Origin: Polyangiaceae bacterium | GTDB lineage: Bacteria > Myxococcota_A > Polyangia > Polyangiales > Polyangiaceae | Assembly (NCBI GenBank): GCA_009780955.1 | Contig: WQZB01000020.1 | Span: 1-58,684, forward strand | Direction: 5' to 3' | Length of the DNA: 58,684 nt | Shown: piece by piece, positions 42,493 to 53,348 of the stretch | Layout: the number at the start of each line of letters is the position of its first letter | Numbering within the stretch: the stretch's first letter is position 1 | The notes under the pieces: generated by a model | Databases searched by the model: none | What the model was told of the DNA's origin: nothing | Seen by the model: the letters and a program-made list of their open reading frames with translations, nothing else | Position numbers and translations under genes: made by a program

Positions 42493-42845
42493 TTCGATGT
42501 TATGACAACGGAGCTCTTGAACATTCCCATTCCGCACTGAAACGTCAAAGTCCGCTCTTTGTCGGTGGGAATCACGATTTCAACGGGCTGACCCTTCGGC
42601 AAGTCTTTCTTGATATTGAGTTCGGGGAAAACCACAGCGGTCGCACACGTTTCGTCGGTTGTGCGCGTGAAAATAAGCTTGGTTTCGCTGCCCTTTTTCA
42701 CAGTGATGGAGCGCGGTTTGAAACCATCTTGATCGGCCGTGATGGCGATGGGGCCGGTCTGCACGGCGCCCGCATTTTCCGCAACCTTGCAACCAAACAA
42801 CATCGACGAAGCTGCGAGAACAACGAATAGCTGCTTGGTCTTCAT
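42489..42845 (-). CDS. Cupredoxin-like lipoprotein
   Basis: The 118-residue protein has a lipoprotein signal (SSMLFGC) and a small beta-barrel resembling the Cupredoxin_1 family: DGFKPRSITVKKGSETKLIFTR, DETCATAVVFPELNIKKDLPKG and a C-terminal TFQCGMGMFKSSVVI. The conserved Cys, and the Cys-Gly-Met-Gly-Met site, probably bind copper. The ATG at 42845 has a GGAG site and overlaps the TetR stop (TGATG). Co-expression with a regulator of a nearby pump suggests a stress or metal link. Confidence 0.82.
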   Translation of the reverse strand: MKTKQLFVVLAASSMLFGCKVAENAGAVQTGPIAITADQDGFKPRSITVKKGSETKLIFTRTTDETCATAVVFPELNIKKDLPKGQPVEIVIPTDKERTLTFQCGMGMFKSSVVITSK

Positions 42846-43480
42846 CACATTCTCCCTTCGCCCTTTCGCCCGCCACCGCGCTCGGCGCCAGTAACCACGA
42901 GATCTACCAATGATACCACGGTCGCTTCGCCGACAATCTCGTTAAAGCGTAGCGTGCGCGAGAACACTGGCGCGAAAATCGCGTCGAGAATGAGCTGCGC
43001 CGGCGCGTCTTTCGGGAGCTCGCCGCGCGCCTTGGCGCGATCGATGACTCTCATGCGGCGCGCAAACGATTCCTCCTTCAACCCAGCGGCCAGGACATCG
43101 ACCTCGGCGCAGCCCTCGCCGAGCGTGATGAAACGACTCACAGCCCCGCCAATATCGGTGCGGACGAACGCGAGTGCACGCTGCACCAGCTCGACGAGAT
43201 CGCCACGGAGCGAACCCGTATCAGGCACGGGTTCATGATGACCAGCGACCGATCGCAAGGCCTCACCGACAAGTTCGCTCTTCGTTGGCCAGCGCCGATA
43301 GATCGTCGTTTTGTTGACGCCTGCTAGCGCGGCGACATCGTCAACGCGCAACGCGCCGTAGCCGCTGCGAGCAAGTTCTGCCACAACCGCGTCGATCACA
43401 CTTTGAACGACACGGGCGCTCCGCCCGCCACGCCGCACGCCAACCGTCCGGCGATGGGACCCCATGGTCACATCTGACAT
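42845..43480 (-). CDS. TetR-family transcription regulator
   Basis: The 211-residue protein has an N-terminal TetR HTH (LRVDDVAALAGVNKTTIYRRWPTK) and a helical ligand domain with a C-terminal TetR_C-like part (LILDAIFAPVFSRTLRFNE). The ATG at 43480 is preferred to an upstream TTG. It is divergent from the EmrA/EmrB-like pump genes, and an inverted repeat lies between them, so it probably represses the pump and itself. Confidence 0.9.
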   Translation of the reverse strand: MSDVTMGSHRRTVGVRRGGRSARVVQSVIDAVVAELARSGYGALRVDDVAALAGVNKTTIYRRWPTKSELVGEALRSVAGHHEPVPDTGSLRGDLVELVQRALAFVRTDIGGAVSRFITLGEGCAEVDVLAAGLKEESFARRMRVIDRAKARGELPKDAPAQLILDAIFAPVFSRTLRFNEIVGEATVVSLVDLVVTGAERGGGRKGEGRM

Positions 43481-43492
43481 GGCGAAAATAAT

Positions 43493-43509
43493 GGCAACAA
43501 TGAGTTGCC
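43493..43509. promoter_or_regulatory. Candidate TetR operator
   Basis: The inverted repeat GGCAAC, five bases, GTTGCC lies in the 97-bp divergent region between tetR and the pump. A further half-site ATGGCAA is repeated at 43543-43549. The spacing fits TetR-type operators; this is inference. Confidence 0.55.
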
Positions 43510-43577
43510 TTTTCAAGCTTCATGTTTTAGGTTCTTCGCCTTATGGCAATAAAGTGTCGCGATAAGAGGAAAGGCCT

Positions 43578-44852
43578 ATGACGATGGCGCTCGACGAAGC
43601 TCCGCAAACCAAGGCGCATGCGCCCCTTGCCAACAATGCATCCGCAGCTGCAGGGCGGGCCCAAGTAACAGCCGCCACCACCAAGGCACCTGGAAAAACG
43701 CGCAAAATTATTTTTGGGCTTGGGGCTGTCGGCGCCCTTGCTCTCGCCACATACCTCATCACCCATCGGGGTCTCGAAAACACCGACGACGCACAAGTCG
43801 ATGCCGACGTTGTGGCCATCGCGCCCCGCACGGCTGGCATGGTCGTCAAGGTCAATTTCATAGACAACGACTTTGTGAAGGCCGGGCAAGTTCTCGCCGA
43901 AATCGATGACGAGCCGGCAAAGGCGCGTCTCGCGCAGGCCGAAGGCAATCTCGCGGCCGCCATTGCAAACGCTGCAGCCGCTGACGCCGATGCACGCTTG
44001 TCCACAGTCGGTGCTCACACCAACAAGTCCGCAGCAACTGCATCGTTCGGCGCGGCTTCCGCAAGTGCCTCTGGCTCGCGCGATCAAGTCCGTGAAGCCG
44101 AGGCCCGCGTCGCGGCCGCGGAAGCAACCCTTGCGCAGACCACCATCGATCGCGACAGAGCCAAGAATCTCGTTGCATCGGGCTCGGTCTCGCAGGTCGA
44201 ACTCGATCGTGCCAACACTGCGTTCGACACGGCAACCGCGCAGCTCGCCCAAGCTCGCGCAAGCCTCGCCAACCTCCGTGCAAGCGTTGCCCAGGCGTCG
44301 AGCCGCGTCGAAGAGGCCTCGGCAAAGGTCGAGCAAGCAAAAGAAGTCGACGTATACATTGCCCAAGCCGAGGCGCGTGCCAAAGCCGCGCATGCGCAGG
44401 TCGAGCAGCTCAAGGCCGTGCGCGATCTGGCGGCGCTCGATCTGTCGTACACGAAAATCACCGCGCCTTCCGACGGCGTCGTGTCGAAAAAGTCGGTCGT
44501 TATCGGGCAAATGCTTTCGATTGGTTCGCCGATCGTCCAGCTCGTTCCCACGCAGGCTGTCTGGATCACGGCGAACTTCAAAGAGACCCAGGTTGGCGAC
44601 ATGCGCGTTGGCCAGCCTGCCGAGGCCGTTGTCGACACCTTCCCCGGCATCACGATACGTGGGCAGGTTGAAAGCTTTTCTGCTGGCACCGGCGCGCGCT
44701 TCGCACTTCTTCCGCCGGATAACGCGACTGGCAACTTCACCAAGGTCGTTCAGCGCATTCCCGTGCGCATCAAGCTTCTCGACGTCCCGCAGTCGATCAC
44801 GCTTCGAGCGGGCATGAACGTCGATTTAACGGTCAACACCAGGCACCACTGA
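43578..44852 (+). CDS. EmrA/HlyD-type membrane fusion protein
   Basis: The 424-residue periplasmic adaptor has a single N-terminal membrane helix (about residues 43-62), a lipoyl-like half (DVVAIAPRTAGMVVKVNFIDNDFVKAGQVLAEID), a long Ala-rich coiled coil, the second lipoyl half (LSYTKITAPSDGVVSKKSV) and a beta-barrel (VWITANFKETQVGDMRVGQPAEAVVDTFPG). This matches EmrA-like adaptors of DHA2 pumps. The ribosome site AGGAAAGG precedes the ATG at 43578. It is followed by its inner-membrane partner 9 bp later. Confidence 0.93.
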   Translation: MTMALDEAPQTKAHAPLANNASAAAGRAQVTAATTKAPGKTRKIIFGLGAVGALALATYLITHRGLENTDDAQVDADVVAIAPRTAGMVVKVNFIDNDFVKAGQVLAEIDDEPAKARLAQAEGNLAAAIANAAAADADARLSTVGAHTNKSAATASFGAASASASGSRDQVREAEARVAAAEATLAQTTIDRDRAKNLVASGSVSQVELDRANTAFDTATAQLAQARASLANLRASVAQASSRVEEASAKVEQAKEVDVYIAQAEARAKAAHAQVEQLKAVRDLAALDLSYTKITAPSDGVVSKKSVVIGQMLSIGSPIVQLVPTQAVWITANFKETQVGDMRVGQPAEAVVDTFPGITIRGQVESFSAGTGARFALLPPDNATGNFTKVVQRIPVRIKLLDVPQSITLRAGMNVDLTVNTRHH

Positions 44853-44861
44853 GCCATTCCA

Positions 44862-46409
44862 ATGCCCGAACAAGGCACTAACAAGTGGTTGGTCGCGGTC
44901 GCGGTCGCCCTCGGCGCCCTCCTCGAGATCATCGACACGTCGATCGTCAACGTTGCGGTCGCCGACATGCAAGCGGCGCTCGGCGCGACTTTGACCCAGA
45001 TGACATGGGTCGTGTCGAGCTACGCCGTTGCCAACGTCATTATCCTTCCGCTCAGCGCGTGGCTCGGTAACCGCTTCGGCAAGAAGAAGTACTTCATCTT
45101 CTCGCTCGTCGGTTTCACGTTGTCTTCGGTACTTTGCGGCGTTTCGACGTCGCTCACTATGCTCACGTTGGCGCGCGTGCTTCAGGGCCTGTTCGGCGGT
45201 GGTTTGCTTGCCAAGGCACAAGCCATTTTGTTCGAAACGTTCCCGCGCGAAGAGCAGGCACTGGCGCAGAGCTTCTTTGGTGCCATCGTGATTGCTGGTC
45301 CCGTCATTGGTCCAACGCTCGGCGGCTACATCGTCACGAACATCGGATGGCGATGGATCTTCTTCATCAACGTTCCGGTTGGTATCGCCGCGTTGATCAT
45401 GTGCGTCACGGCGCTGCCTGCCGATAAGAAAAGGGTGGGACCAAACGCTCCCGTCGACTGGCTCGCGATCGCCCTGCTAGCGATTGGCGTCGGGAGCTTT
45501 CAGACCTTCCTCGAAGAAGGCTACCAAGACGACTGGTTCGAATCGCGCTTCATCACGACGATGGCCATCATTGGCGTTGTCGGCATGGTCCTCTTCGTTT
45601 TCCGCGTCCTCGACGCGAAAGATCCCGTCGTTGATCTGCGCGTGCTGCGCTACCGCTCGCTTTGGGCTGGCAGCATTTTGTCGGTCGTGGTCGGCATGGC
45701 TCTTTATGGCGCTCTGTTCGCGATTCCGATCTTCGCGGACAGCGTCATGAACTACACGTCACAGCAAACGGGCCTCATTCTCTTGCCCGGAGCCATCACA
45801 TCGGCCATCACGATGCCGATGGTCGCAAAGATGATTAAAAAATTCGACCCGCGCCTCATCCTCGTCGTAGGCGCGTCGATTCTCGCCTTTGCAGTCACGC
45901 TTCTCGCGAAGCTCACGCCAACGACGTCGTCTGGGGATCTCTTTTGGCCACTCGTCATCCGCTCGTTCGGTCAGGTCATGATGTTCCTGCCGCTCAGCAT
46001 GTCCGCGCTCGGACCTATTCCGCGTGAAGACGTTGCGGCTTCCACGGCGCTCTTCAATCTCACGCGGCAGTTCGGCGGAAGCATCGGCGTTGCGCTCCTC
46101 ACCACCATTCTCGACAACCGCCAGATGTTCCACAGATCGGTGCTCGTCGAACATTTGTCGATCACCGATCCGGCTGTCCAACAGCGCATCGCCACACTCA
46201 CCGGCGGCTTCGTCACCAAGGGCTTCGATCTCGATACCGCCAAGCGAATGGCACTCGCGGTCCTCGACGGCAGCGTCCAACTTCAAGCGGCCGTACTAGG
46301 CTTCAACGACACCTTCTGGATCACCGCGGCGCTCATCGTCCTGACGCTCCCGTTCGTCGCGCTCCTCGGCAAACCGCCAAAGGGCGTCAAAATCGAAGCC
46401 GCCCACTGA
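44862..46409 (+). CDS. EmrB/QacA-type (DHA2) multidrug MFS transporter
   Basis: The 515-residue protein has 14 predicted membrane helices and the DHA2 signatures: [45 protein letters not shown] (motif A) and [11 protein letters not shown], then [12 protein letters not shown] (motif C). It exports hydrophobic compounds using the proton gradient together with the preceding EmrA-like adaptor and perhaps the TolC-like protein at 14.9 kb. TetR control is likely. Confidence 0.95.
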   Translation: MPEQGTNKWLVAVAVALGALLEIIDTSIVNVAVADMQAALGATLTQMTWVVSSYAVANVIILPLSAWLGNRFGKKKYFIFSLVGFTLSSVLCGVSTSLTMLTLARVLQGLFGGGLLAKAQAILFETFPREEQALAQSFFGAIVIAGPVIGPTLGGYIVTNIGWRWIFFINVPVGIAALIMCVTALPADKKRVGPNAPVDWLAIALLAIGVGSFQTFLEEGYQDDWFESRFITTMAIIGVVGMVLFVFRVLDAKDPVVDLRVLRYRSLWAGSILSVVVGMALYGALFAIPIFADSVMNYTSQQTGLILLPGAITSAITMPMVAKMIKKFDPRLILVVGASILAFAVTLLAKLTPTTSSGDLFWPLVIRSFGQVMMFLPLSMSALGPIPREDVAASTALFNLTRQFGGSIGVALLTTILDNRQMFHRSVLVEHLSITDPAVQQRIATLTGGFVTKGFDLDTAKRMALAVLDGSVQLQAAVLGFNDTFWITAALIVLTLPFVALLGKPPKGVKIEAAH

Positions 46410-46440
46410 AGTCGGGAAACCGGCTAGCGTGCGTCGCCTC

Positions 46441-48113
<1,673 letters not shown>

Positions 48114-48114
<1 letters not shown>

Positions 48115-49058
48115 TGGACTCCGCTCGCGATCACCACGGTCATTCTCATGGCCATCGGCATGCTTATGTGACGCATGAGCACGGCGCACGAACGCGTCGC
48201 GCGTTTGCCATCGGCGTTGGCTTGAATGTCGCGTTCCTTGCCGTGGAGCTCGCAGTCGGCTTGTGGGTGGAGTCGCTCGCACTCGTTGCCGACGCCGTGC
48301 ACAACATTGGCGATGTGGCCGGCCTCGCGCTGGCGTGGGGCGCCGCGCATCTTGCGGCACGCAAGCCTTCGGCGCGCCGAACCTATGGATTGCGCCGAAG
48401 CACGATCCTCGCGTCGCTCGCCAATGCAGTTTTGGTTTTGGTCGGCGTTGGCGCCGTTGCTGCGGAAGCTATAGGGCGCATTGGTTCCGCAACGCACGTG
48501 CCCGGCGGAATCATCACGGCCATTGCCGCCGCGGGTGTCATCGTCAACGGCGGCTCGGCAATGCTCTTTCTTGCCGGCCGCAAACGCGACGCCAATGTGC
48601 GCGGGGCCTTCATGCATCTTGCTGCCGACGCCGCCGTTTCGCTCGGCGTCGTCGTTGCCGGCGGACTCATTGTCTTGACCGGAATGACGTGGATCGATCC
48701 CGTGGTCAGCTTGGGCGTCTCCGCCGTCGTCGTCGTAACGACTTGGTCTCTGCTCCGTGAGTCGCTCGATCTGGCACTCGACGCCGTTCCCGAAAGCATC
48801 GACCCCGAACGCGTACGCGAGTACCTGGGCAGCCTCGAAGGCGTTCGCGAAGTTCATGATCTTCACATCTGGGCGATGAGCACCACGGAGACCGCACTTA
48901 CCGCACACCTCGTGATGAATGACAGCACGCCGCCGGCGTTTCTTCGCGACGCAAGCCGCCACCTTGCCGACCACTTCGATATCGCCCACTCAACGCTGCA
49001 GGTCGAGCCACACAACGCCGGCGAGCCATGCGCTCACGCTCCGGAAGATGTTCTGTAG
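48114..49058 (+). CDS. Cation diffusion facilitator (ZitB/CzcD-like) metal exporter
   Basis: The 314-residue protein has a His-rich N-terminus (DHHGHSHGHRHAYVTHEH), six membrane helices and the HxxxD sites in ADAVHNIGD (helix 2) and MHLAADAAVSLG (helix 5) that bind zinc. A C-terminal cytoplasmic domain has VREVHDLHIWAMSTTETALTAHL. It exports Zn(II) or similar metals. The ATG overlaps the ettA stop (TGATG). Its own TAG stop is supplied by a palindromic repeat. Confidence 0.94.
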
Positions 49059-49081
49059 GGCGCAGCATGCTGCGCTCCTAC
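49055..49081. repeat. Family 2 palindrome carrying the CDF stop codon
   Basis: The sequence reads GTAGGGCGCAGCATG and a near-perfect complement (CTGCGCTCCTAC); the T-A-G of its first four bases is the stop of the metal exporter (49056-49058). It is the only insertion between the convergent CDF and pssA genes and may act as a shared terminator. Confidence 0.88.
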
Positions 49082-49094
49082 ACGCACGCAACAC

Positions 49095-49769
49095 CTAAGG
49101 TTTCGGAATGCGGAAGGTACTGATCATCATCGAGCCGCTAAGTACATACACGAGTGACAACGGATGCAGCACGAATGGCCCAAGCTCTAAAGCGCCAAGC
49201 CAGATCGCGCCGTCGATACGGCCATAAAACACGGCAATGCCGAGCACCAGCACGATGGCAAGGCTCGTGGGAATTGGCGTACCCTCGTAGTATTTCACTT
49301 TGCCGCGTTCGTCCGACAGAGCGGCAGCGGTGACGTTGTAGCGTGCAAGGCGGCTAATGCCACAAGCCACGAAAAAGCAGAGAATCGCAGAGTCCCAAAC
49401 TCCACGAAGGCCGAGCGCAAAACCAAGGGCAGCAGGCGCAACCCCAAACGATACAATGTCGGCGAGCGAGTCGAGATCAGCGCCGAGCGGAGACGATTTG
49501 CGCCGCCACCGCGCCACCGTTCCGTCGAGCGCATCGCATACGAGCGCGAGCGGCAAAAGTACTAGCGCCGCCCAAATCTTGGCGATGTCAGCGGTCGCGA
49601 CGTAGCTCATACTGACAAGCACGGCGCCGGTGCCACAAACGGCATTGCCAAGCGTGATGAGGTCGGCCAGCGCGAACGTCCTCAGCATTGAGAAAGGCGG
49701 CTTGCGTGACGAAGGCGGCCGCGACTCGGAAGGCGTTGATGGGCAGGGATCCTGAGGCTCACGTACCAT
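49095..49769 (-). CDS. pssA: CDP-diacylglycerol-serine O-phosphatidyltransferase
   Basis: The 224-residue membrane protein has the CDP-alcohol phosphotransferase motif D-x2-DG-x2-AR-x8-G-x3-D-x3-D in CDALDGTVARWRRKSSPLGADLDSLAD-like order, and several hydrophobic helices. DIVSFGVAPAALGFALG after the motif is typical of PssA. It makes phosphatidylserine, the precursor of phosphatidylethanolamine. The first 25 residues are a charged, Pro/Ser-rich extension. Confidence 0.92.
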   Translation of the reverse strand: MVREPQDPCPSTPSESRPPSSRKPPFSMLRTFALADLITLGNAVCGTGAVLVSMSYVATADIAKIWAALVLLPLALVCDALDGTVARWRRKSSPLGADLDSLADIVSFGVAPAALGFALGLRGVWDSAILCFFVACGISRLARYNVTAAALSDERGKVKYYEGTPIPTSLAIVLVLGIAVFYGRIDGAIWLGALELGPFVLHPLSLVYVLSGSMMISTFRIPKP

Positions 49770-49868
49770 TGCGACCCGAAGTGTACGGCGGAGATCGCGC
49801 CAGCGCGCAATTCATAGCAACCTTGGGCTGAATGGCGCGCGGCACGCAGCCATCGTAGGTTATGCCGC

Positions 49869-51347
49869 GTGACAGAGCACGTCGCCACGATGAAACCCGA
49901 GGCTGCCGCCAAAATCTTGCAGCGAACGCTGAAAGATCCAACAAAGCCGATGACCGTGGCTGATGCCTCGGTTGCCAGCGGCCTCTCGCAACGCGATACG
50001 GAAGCAGGGCTCACGTGGCTAACGAGCGAGTACCGCGGGCACTTGCGCGTCACCGAAGACGGTGATCTCGTTCACCTCTTTCCTTTTGGTTTCGAAAAGC
50101 CATGGGAAGTTCGCGAGAGGTTTGCGCGCATTCTGTCGGCCGCGGGCAGAGGCCTGCTTGGCGCTGGCAGATTCGTCGTGCGCGCATGGCTGCTCATCGT
50201 CATGGTTGGCTACGCGCTCGTCTTTCTCGCGCTCATCTTGGCGGCCACGTTCGCGCGGCAATCCGATGATCGCGAATCACCTGGCCTCGCCATTCTCGGC
50301 GGCCTACTTCGGATGATCGGCGACGCGCTTTTTTGGACATTTCACCCGTTCTCGCCGCTCTACGTTGGCCGACGCTATGGGTATACGGACACCGATGACA
50401 GCGCATGGCGGCGTGCGCATGCGCGGCGCATGCGCGCAGGCGATCCTACGCAAGTCCCGTTTTACGAGAAGGTCAATCGCTTCGTTTTTGGCCCCACGCC
50501 AAAGCCGGTCGATCCGCAAGCGGCACGCGCGCTTATTCTCGCCGAGATACGCGCCAAGAAAGGGCGCGTTGGGCTTGCCGACGTCATGCGTGTGACAGGA
50601 TTGCCGCGCGAAAAAGCCGACCCGCTCATGGCGAAACTCATGCTCGATCACGAAGGCACGGTGGACGTTTCCGAAAGCGGCGGCATCGTTTACCGCTTCG
50701 AAGCGCTTCGTCGCACAGCCGCAAGCGAAGAGGCCACGCCGCCGCCGCCACCCGCGTGGGATTCGCCTGCAGTACTTCCGCCGCTGACCGGTAACAGCGG
50801 CGGCGCCAATGTTGGCATCATCTTCTTGAACGGCTTCAATCTCCTGGCAAGCGCGTGGATCATGCATCATGGCCTGACCTTGTCGAACATTGCGCTTCTC
50901 TTTTCGAAGCATCCTCCGCCCGTGCTGCCCGACAGCGGCACGCCTGTGGTGCTCGGCCTGGTGCCGTTCATTTTCTCGCTGGCGCTCTTCGTGCTGCCAG
51001 CCGCTCGCGCCGGGCTTCGCATGCGCGCCGCAAAGCAGGTTGCAGAAGAGAATGCTCGCCTTGGCATTTTGCGCGAAGTGCTGGCGCGCGCACCCAAAGG
51101 CGAGCCAGTGTCCGACGAGACATTGCGCACCGTGTACCGAGTTGCCACCGGGCACGAGCCAAGCTCAAAAGAAATTACCAAGCGCGTCGTTGATCTTGGC
51201 GGCGACGTCGACACGGGACCAGAAGGACAAGTGCGCTATCGCTTTGCCGATCTCGAGGCCGAGGCCGAAGCCCTCGAAGACGAGCGCGCCCGCGCCTTGG
51301 AAAGCGAGGCGCGACTAGGCAAAGTAGTTTTCGCGAGCGATCAATAA
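49869..51347 (+). CDS. Membrane protein with three repeated winged-helix-like modules
   Basis: The 492-residue protein is not assigned to a family. Three similar modules of about 65 residues can be aligned at about residues 14-75, 222-285 and 400-465. Each has a helical stretch, an S/V-DA...-TGL-like turn, a long helix and a final hairpin of the form D-G-x-hydrophobic-x-(H/Y)-x-F (VTEDGDLVHLF, VSESGGIVYRF, TGPEGQVRYRF). Membrane helices lie between modules 1 and 2 (about 103-129) and between 2 and 3. The start is GTG at 49869; an ATG at 49890 is possible. Confidence 0.75.
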   Translation: MTEHVATMKPEAAAKILQRTLKDPTKPMTVADASVASGLSQRDTEAGLTWLTSEYRGHLRVTEDGDLVHLFPFGFEKPWEVRERFARILSAAGRGLLGAGRFVVRAWLLIVMVGYALVFLALILAATFARQSDDRESPGLAILGGLLRMIGDALFWTFHPFSPLYVGRRYGYTDTDDSAWRRAHARRMRAGDPTQVPFYEKVNRFVFGPTPKPVDPQAARALILAEIRAKKGRVGLADVMRVTGLPREKADPLMAKLMLDHEGTVDVSESGGIVYRFEALRRTAASEEATPPPPPAWDSPAVLPPLTGNSGGANVGIIFLNGFNLLASAWIMHHGLTLSNIALLFSKHPPPVLPDSGTPVVLGLVPFIFSLALFVLPAARAGLRMRAAKQVAEENARLGILREVLARAPKGEPVSDETLRTVYRVATGHEPSSKEITKRVVDLGGDVDTGPEGQVRYRFADLEAEAEALEDERARALESEARLGKVVFASDQ

Positions 51348-51375
51348 GCGGCGCAAAGCGTGCTAATTTAAGGAC

Positions 51376-52236
51376 ATGCGTAGCTCAAAGCTCCGCTCGT
51401 GGCTGCGCGTTGGGCGGGGCCATAAATATTTTGGCGCTGTCGCGCTAACCGCCGCCGTTGTCCTGGGCATCGTTGGGCCCGAAACGCAACGTTCATCCGC
51501 TGCCAGGCCGATTGCCGACTCCGGCCAAGGCATCATTGCGTGGTGCGCCGACGGCCTCGAGCCAATCGCTGGTGGCGGGTGCTTTGCCGAGCCGAGCAAT
51601 CCCAAGGAAACGCCCGTACCCCTCGTGGTTTATCTTCACGGGCGCTACCCGTCGCCCTTCCCGGACGACGAGCTCGATCGCCAAGCCCGCGTTGCCCGGC
51701 TTGCGAACGAGCGCGGCTACGCCGTTCTCGCGCTCCGAGGAACACGTGGACAATGCACGGATCCGAAATTGGCCAACTACTTTTGCTGGCCGAGCAACGA
51801 GCGCAACGCGGCCGACGGCCCTGCTTTCGTGGCACGCTGGGAGCCTGCCTTTGCAGCCGTGGAAAAGCGCATTGGTAGTGGCCGTCGCCTTCTTTTGGGA
51901 TTTTCGAATGGTGGCTACTTCGCAACGCTGATTGCAACGCGAGCGCTTGCACCTTTCGATGCCGTGGCGATTGCACACGCAGGCCCTGTCGCACCGACGC
52001 GCGCGCTCGGTGCGAAAATGCCTATTTTGCTTATTACCGCAGACGATGACCTGTCCAACGATGAAATGCAGCGGCTTTCAAGCGAGCTTACGCTCGAAGA
52101 TTGGCCTGAAAACATCGTTACGCGCGAAGGTGGTTACGGTCACGCTTTGCCAGATTGGGATATTTCCATGGCGCTCACGTTTTTTGAACGCGCACGCACG
52201 GAGGATGTGCCGCTCGATCCGCCGCTATCGCGTTAG
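51376..52236 (+). CDS. Exported alpha/beta hydrolase
   Basis: The 286-residue protein has an N-terminal membrane or signal helix (YFGAVALTAAVVLGIVG). A serine-hydrolase core follows: oxyanion region LVVYLHGRY, nucleophile elbow GFSNGGY, a likely Asp in LLITADDDLSN and the His in GGYGHALPD. It resembles dienelactone hydrolase/PHB depolymerase-type enzymes; the substrate is unknown. A Cys pair (GQCTDPKLANYFC) suggests export to an oxidising compartment. It follows the previous gene after 28 bp. Confidence 0.85.
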   Translation: MRSSKLRSWLRVGRGHKYFGAVALTAAVVLGIVGPETQRSSAARPIADSGQGIIAWCADGLEPIAGGGCFAEPSNPKETPVPLVVYLHGRYPSPFPDDELDRQARVARLANERGYAVLALRGTRGQCTDPKLANYFCWPSNERNAADGPAFVARWEPAFAAVEKRIGSGRRLLLGFSNGGYFATLIATRALAPFDAVAIAHAGPVAPTRALGAKMPILLITADDDLSNDEMQRLSSELTLEDWPENIVTREGGYGHALPDWDISMALTFFERARTEDVPLDPPLSR

Positions 52237-52246
52237 GCCGTGGGCC

Positions 52247-52385
52247 GTAGGGGCGCGATTCATCGCGCCCTTCGAGACAGACCAATGGTGCGGATTCCAA
52301 AATACCGCGGTCGGGCGCCATGAATGGCGCCCCTACGAAATGCGTAATCGTCGCGCTGTAGGGGCGTATGGCCATACGCCCCTAC
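52247..52385. repeat. Three family 2 palindromes
   Basis: They lie at 52247-52270 (GTAGGGGCGCGATTCATCG type), 52313-52336 (GGGCGCCATGAATGG type) and 52358-52385 (GTAGGGGCGTATGG type), in the gap between the convergent hydrolase and barrel genes. Centres and order parallel the cluster at 27.9 kb in reverse. Confidence 0.88.
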
Positions 52386-52396
52386 GCAGACAGGTA

Positions 52397-53224
52397 TCAG
52401 AGGGGGCCGAGCCAGCCACCGACCGTCACCTGCCCGCCGATAGAGAACGGTCTGTGGTGCGTGACGTTACCGGTGACCGGGTCAGTGGTATCGGTAAAAA
52501 AGTTGTTGTTTATCTGCGCCGCGAGGGCAGGGCCGAAACCAAGGAAGAAGTGCGGCGCCGGGTGGAACATGATCGGTATGGAAACGTCGATTTCGGACGT
52601 GTTGATCGCTTTGTCCAAACCTGGGACGTCGTAAACCTTCAACGTTTGGAACGAGTAACCGACCTTAGGCCAAATCGAGAAGAGCGAGCCAAGGGGAATG
52701 TTGTACCCGACGCGCGGACCAAACTGCCATGCCGTTGCTTTCAAATTATCTACGCCAGCAGGTGACCCCATTCCTCCGGAGCTTTTTGTGTATGCAAACC
52801 CAACAAAGGCGCCGACCGAGAGATTGTCGATCACGAAGTAGTCCGCAGAGGGCTGGACCGTGAACTGAAACGTCTTGCCGCCGCCGTTGCCGCGCGTTGT
52901 GTTGTGAACGTCAACGAACGCGCCGTTGTAGATGTGCGTATTCTCCCGCATGCCCGCGTCGGTTCCGCCCCAGCCCCAGAAGTGCGTGTACGTCAACACG
53001 ACCTCGCCCGCTTTGCCGAAGGTCGGTGCTTCTGCGGTCGCGGGCGGCGGTGCTGCCGTCGGTTCCGCGGTTGTCGTTGTTGTCGTCGTTGTCGTTGTTG
53101 TTGAAGCCGACGAGGGGGTCGCATCTTGGGGGGGTGGCTGAGCCTCCTGCGCCGATGCACTCGGCGCGACCGAGATAGCGACTAAGGCCGCAGCGCATGC
53201 TGCAGCAAACGAAGCTGACTTCAT
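52397..53224 (-). CDS. Predicted outer-membrane beta-barrel protein with poly-Thr linker
   Basis: The 275-residue protein has a signal peptide (SFAAACAAALVAISVAPSASA), then a Gln/Pro-rich linker, eleven consecutive Thr, and a barrel-like domain with alternating strands (GEVVLTYTHFWGWGG, FQFTVQPSADYFVIDNLSVGAFVGFAY, FGPRVGYNIPLGSLFSIWPKVGYSF) ending IGGQVTVGGWLG. It resembles OmpW/porin-like small barrels. The ATG at 53224 has an AAAAGGAG site. A sigma-70-like promoter with a palindrome lies upstream. Confidence 0.8.
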   Translation of the reverse strand: MKSASFAAACAAALVAISVAPSASAQEAQPPPQDATPSSASTTTTTTTTTTTAEPTAAPPPATAEAPTFGKAGEVVLTYTHFWGWGGTDAGMRENTHIYNGAFVDVHNTTRGNGGGKTFQFTVQPSADYFVIDNLSVGAFVGFAYTKSSGGMGSPAGVDNLKATAWQFGPRVGYNIPLGSLFSIWPKVGYSFQTLKVYDVPGLDKAINTSEIDVSIPIMFHPAPHFFLGFGPALAAQINNNFFTDTTDPVTGNVTHHRPFSIGGQVTVGGWLGPL

Positions 53225-53300
53225 TGGATGCTCCTTTTGAATGCCCCCGCGATAGGCGGACGGCTTGGGAATGCCGCAAACGCGGGCGGCACTGCTTTTG

Positions 53301-53332
53301 TTGATTCGAATCAATCAGACGATTTTTGTCAA
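53301..53332 (-). promoter_or_regulatory. Promoter with overlapping palindromic operator
   Basis: On the minus strand TTGACA (53332-53327) is followed after 17 bp by TCGAAT (53309-53304), a 4/6 match to a -10 box. The perfect palindrome TTGATTCGAATCAA (53301-53314) covers the -10 region and suggests binding of a dimeric regulator. Confidence 0.6.
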
Positions 53333-53348
53333 GAAAACAAGAAGGATG

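Noticed and set aside
53070..53115. Poly-Thr tract of the barrel protein as a phase-variation switch
   Set aside because: The repeat unit is three bases, so length changes would not shift the frame.
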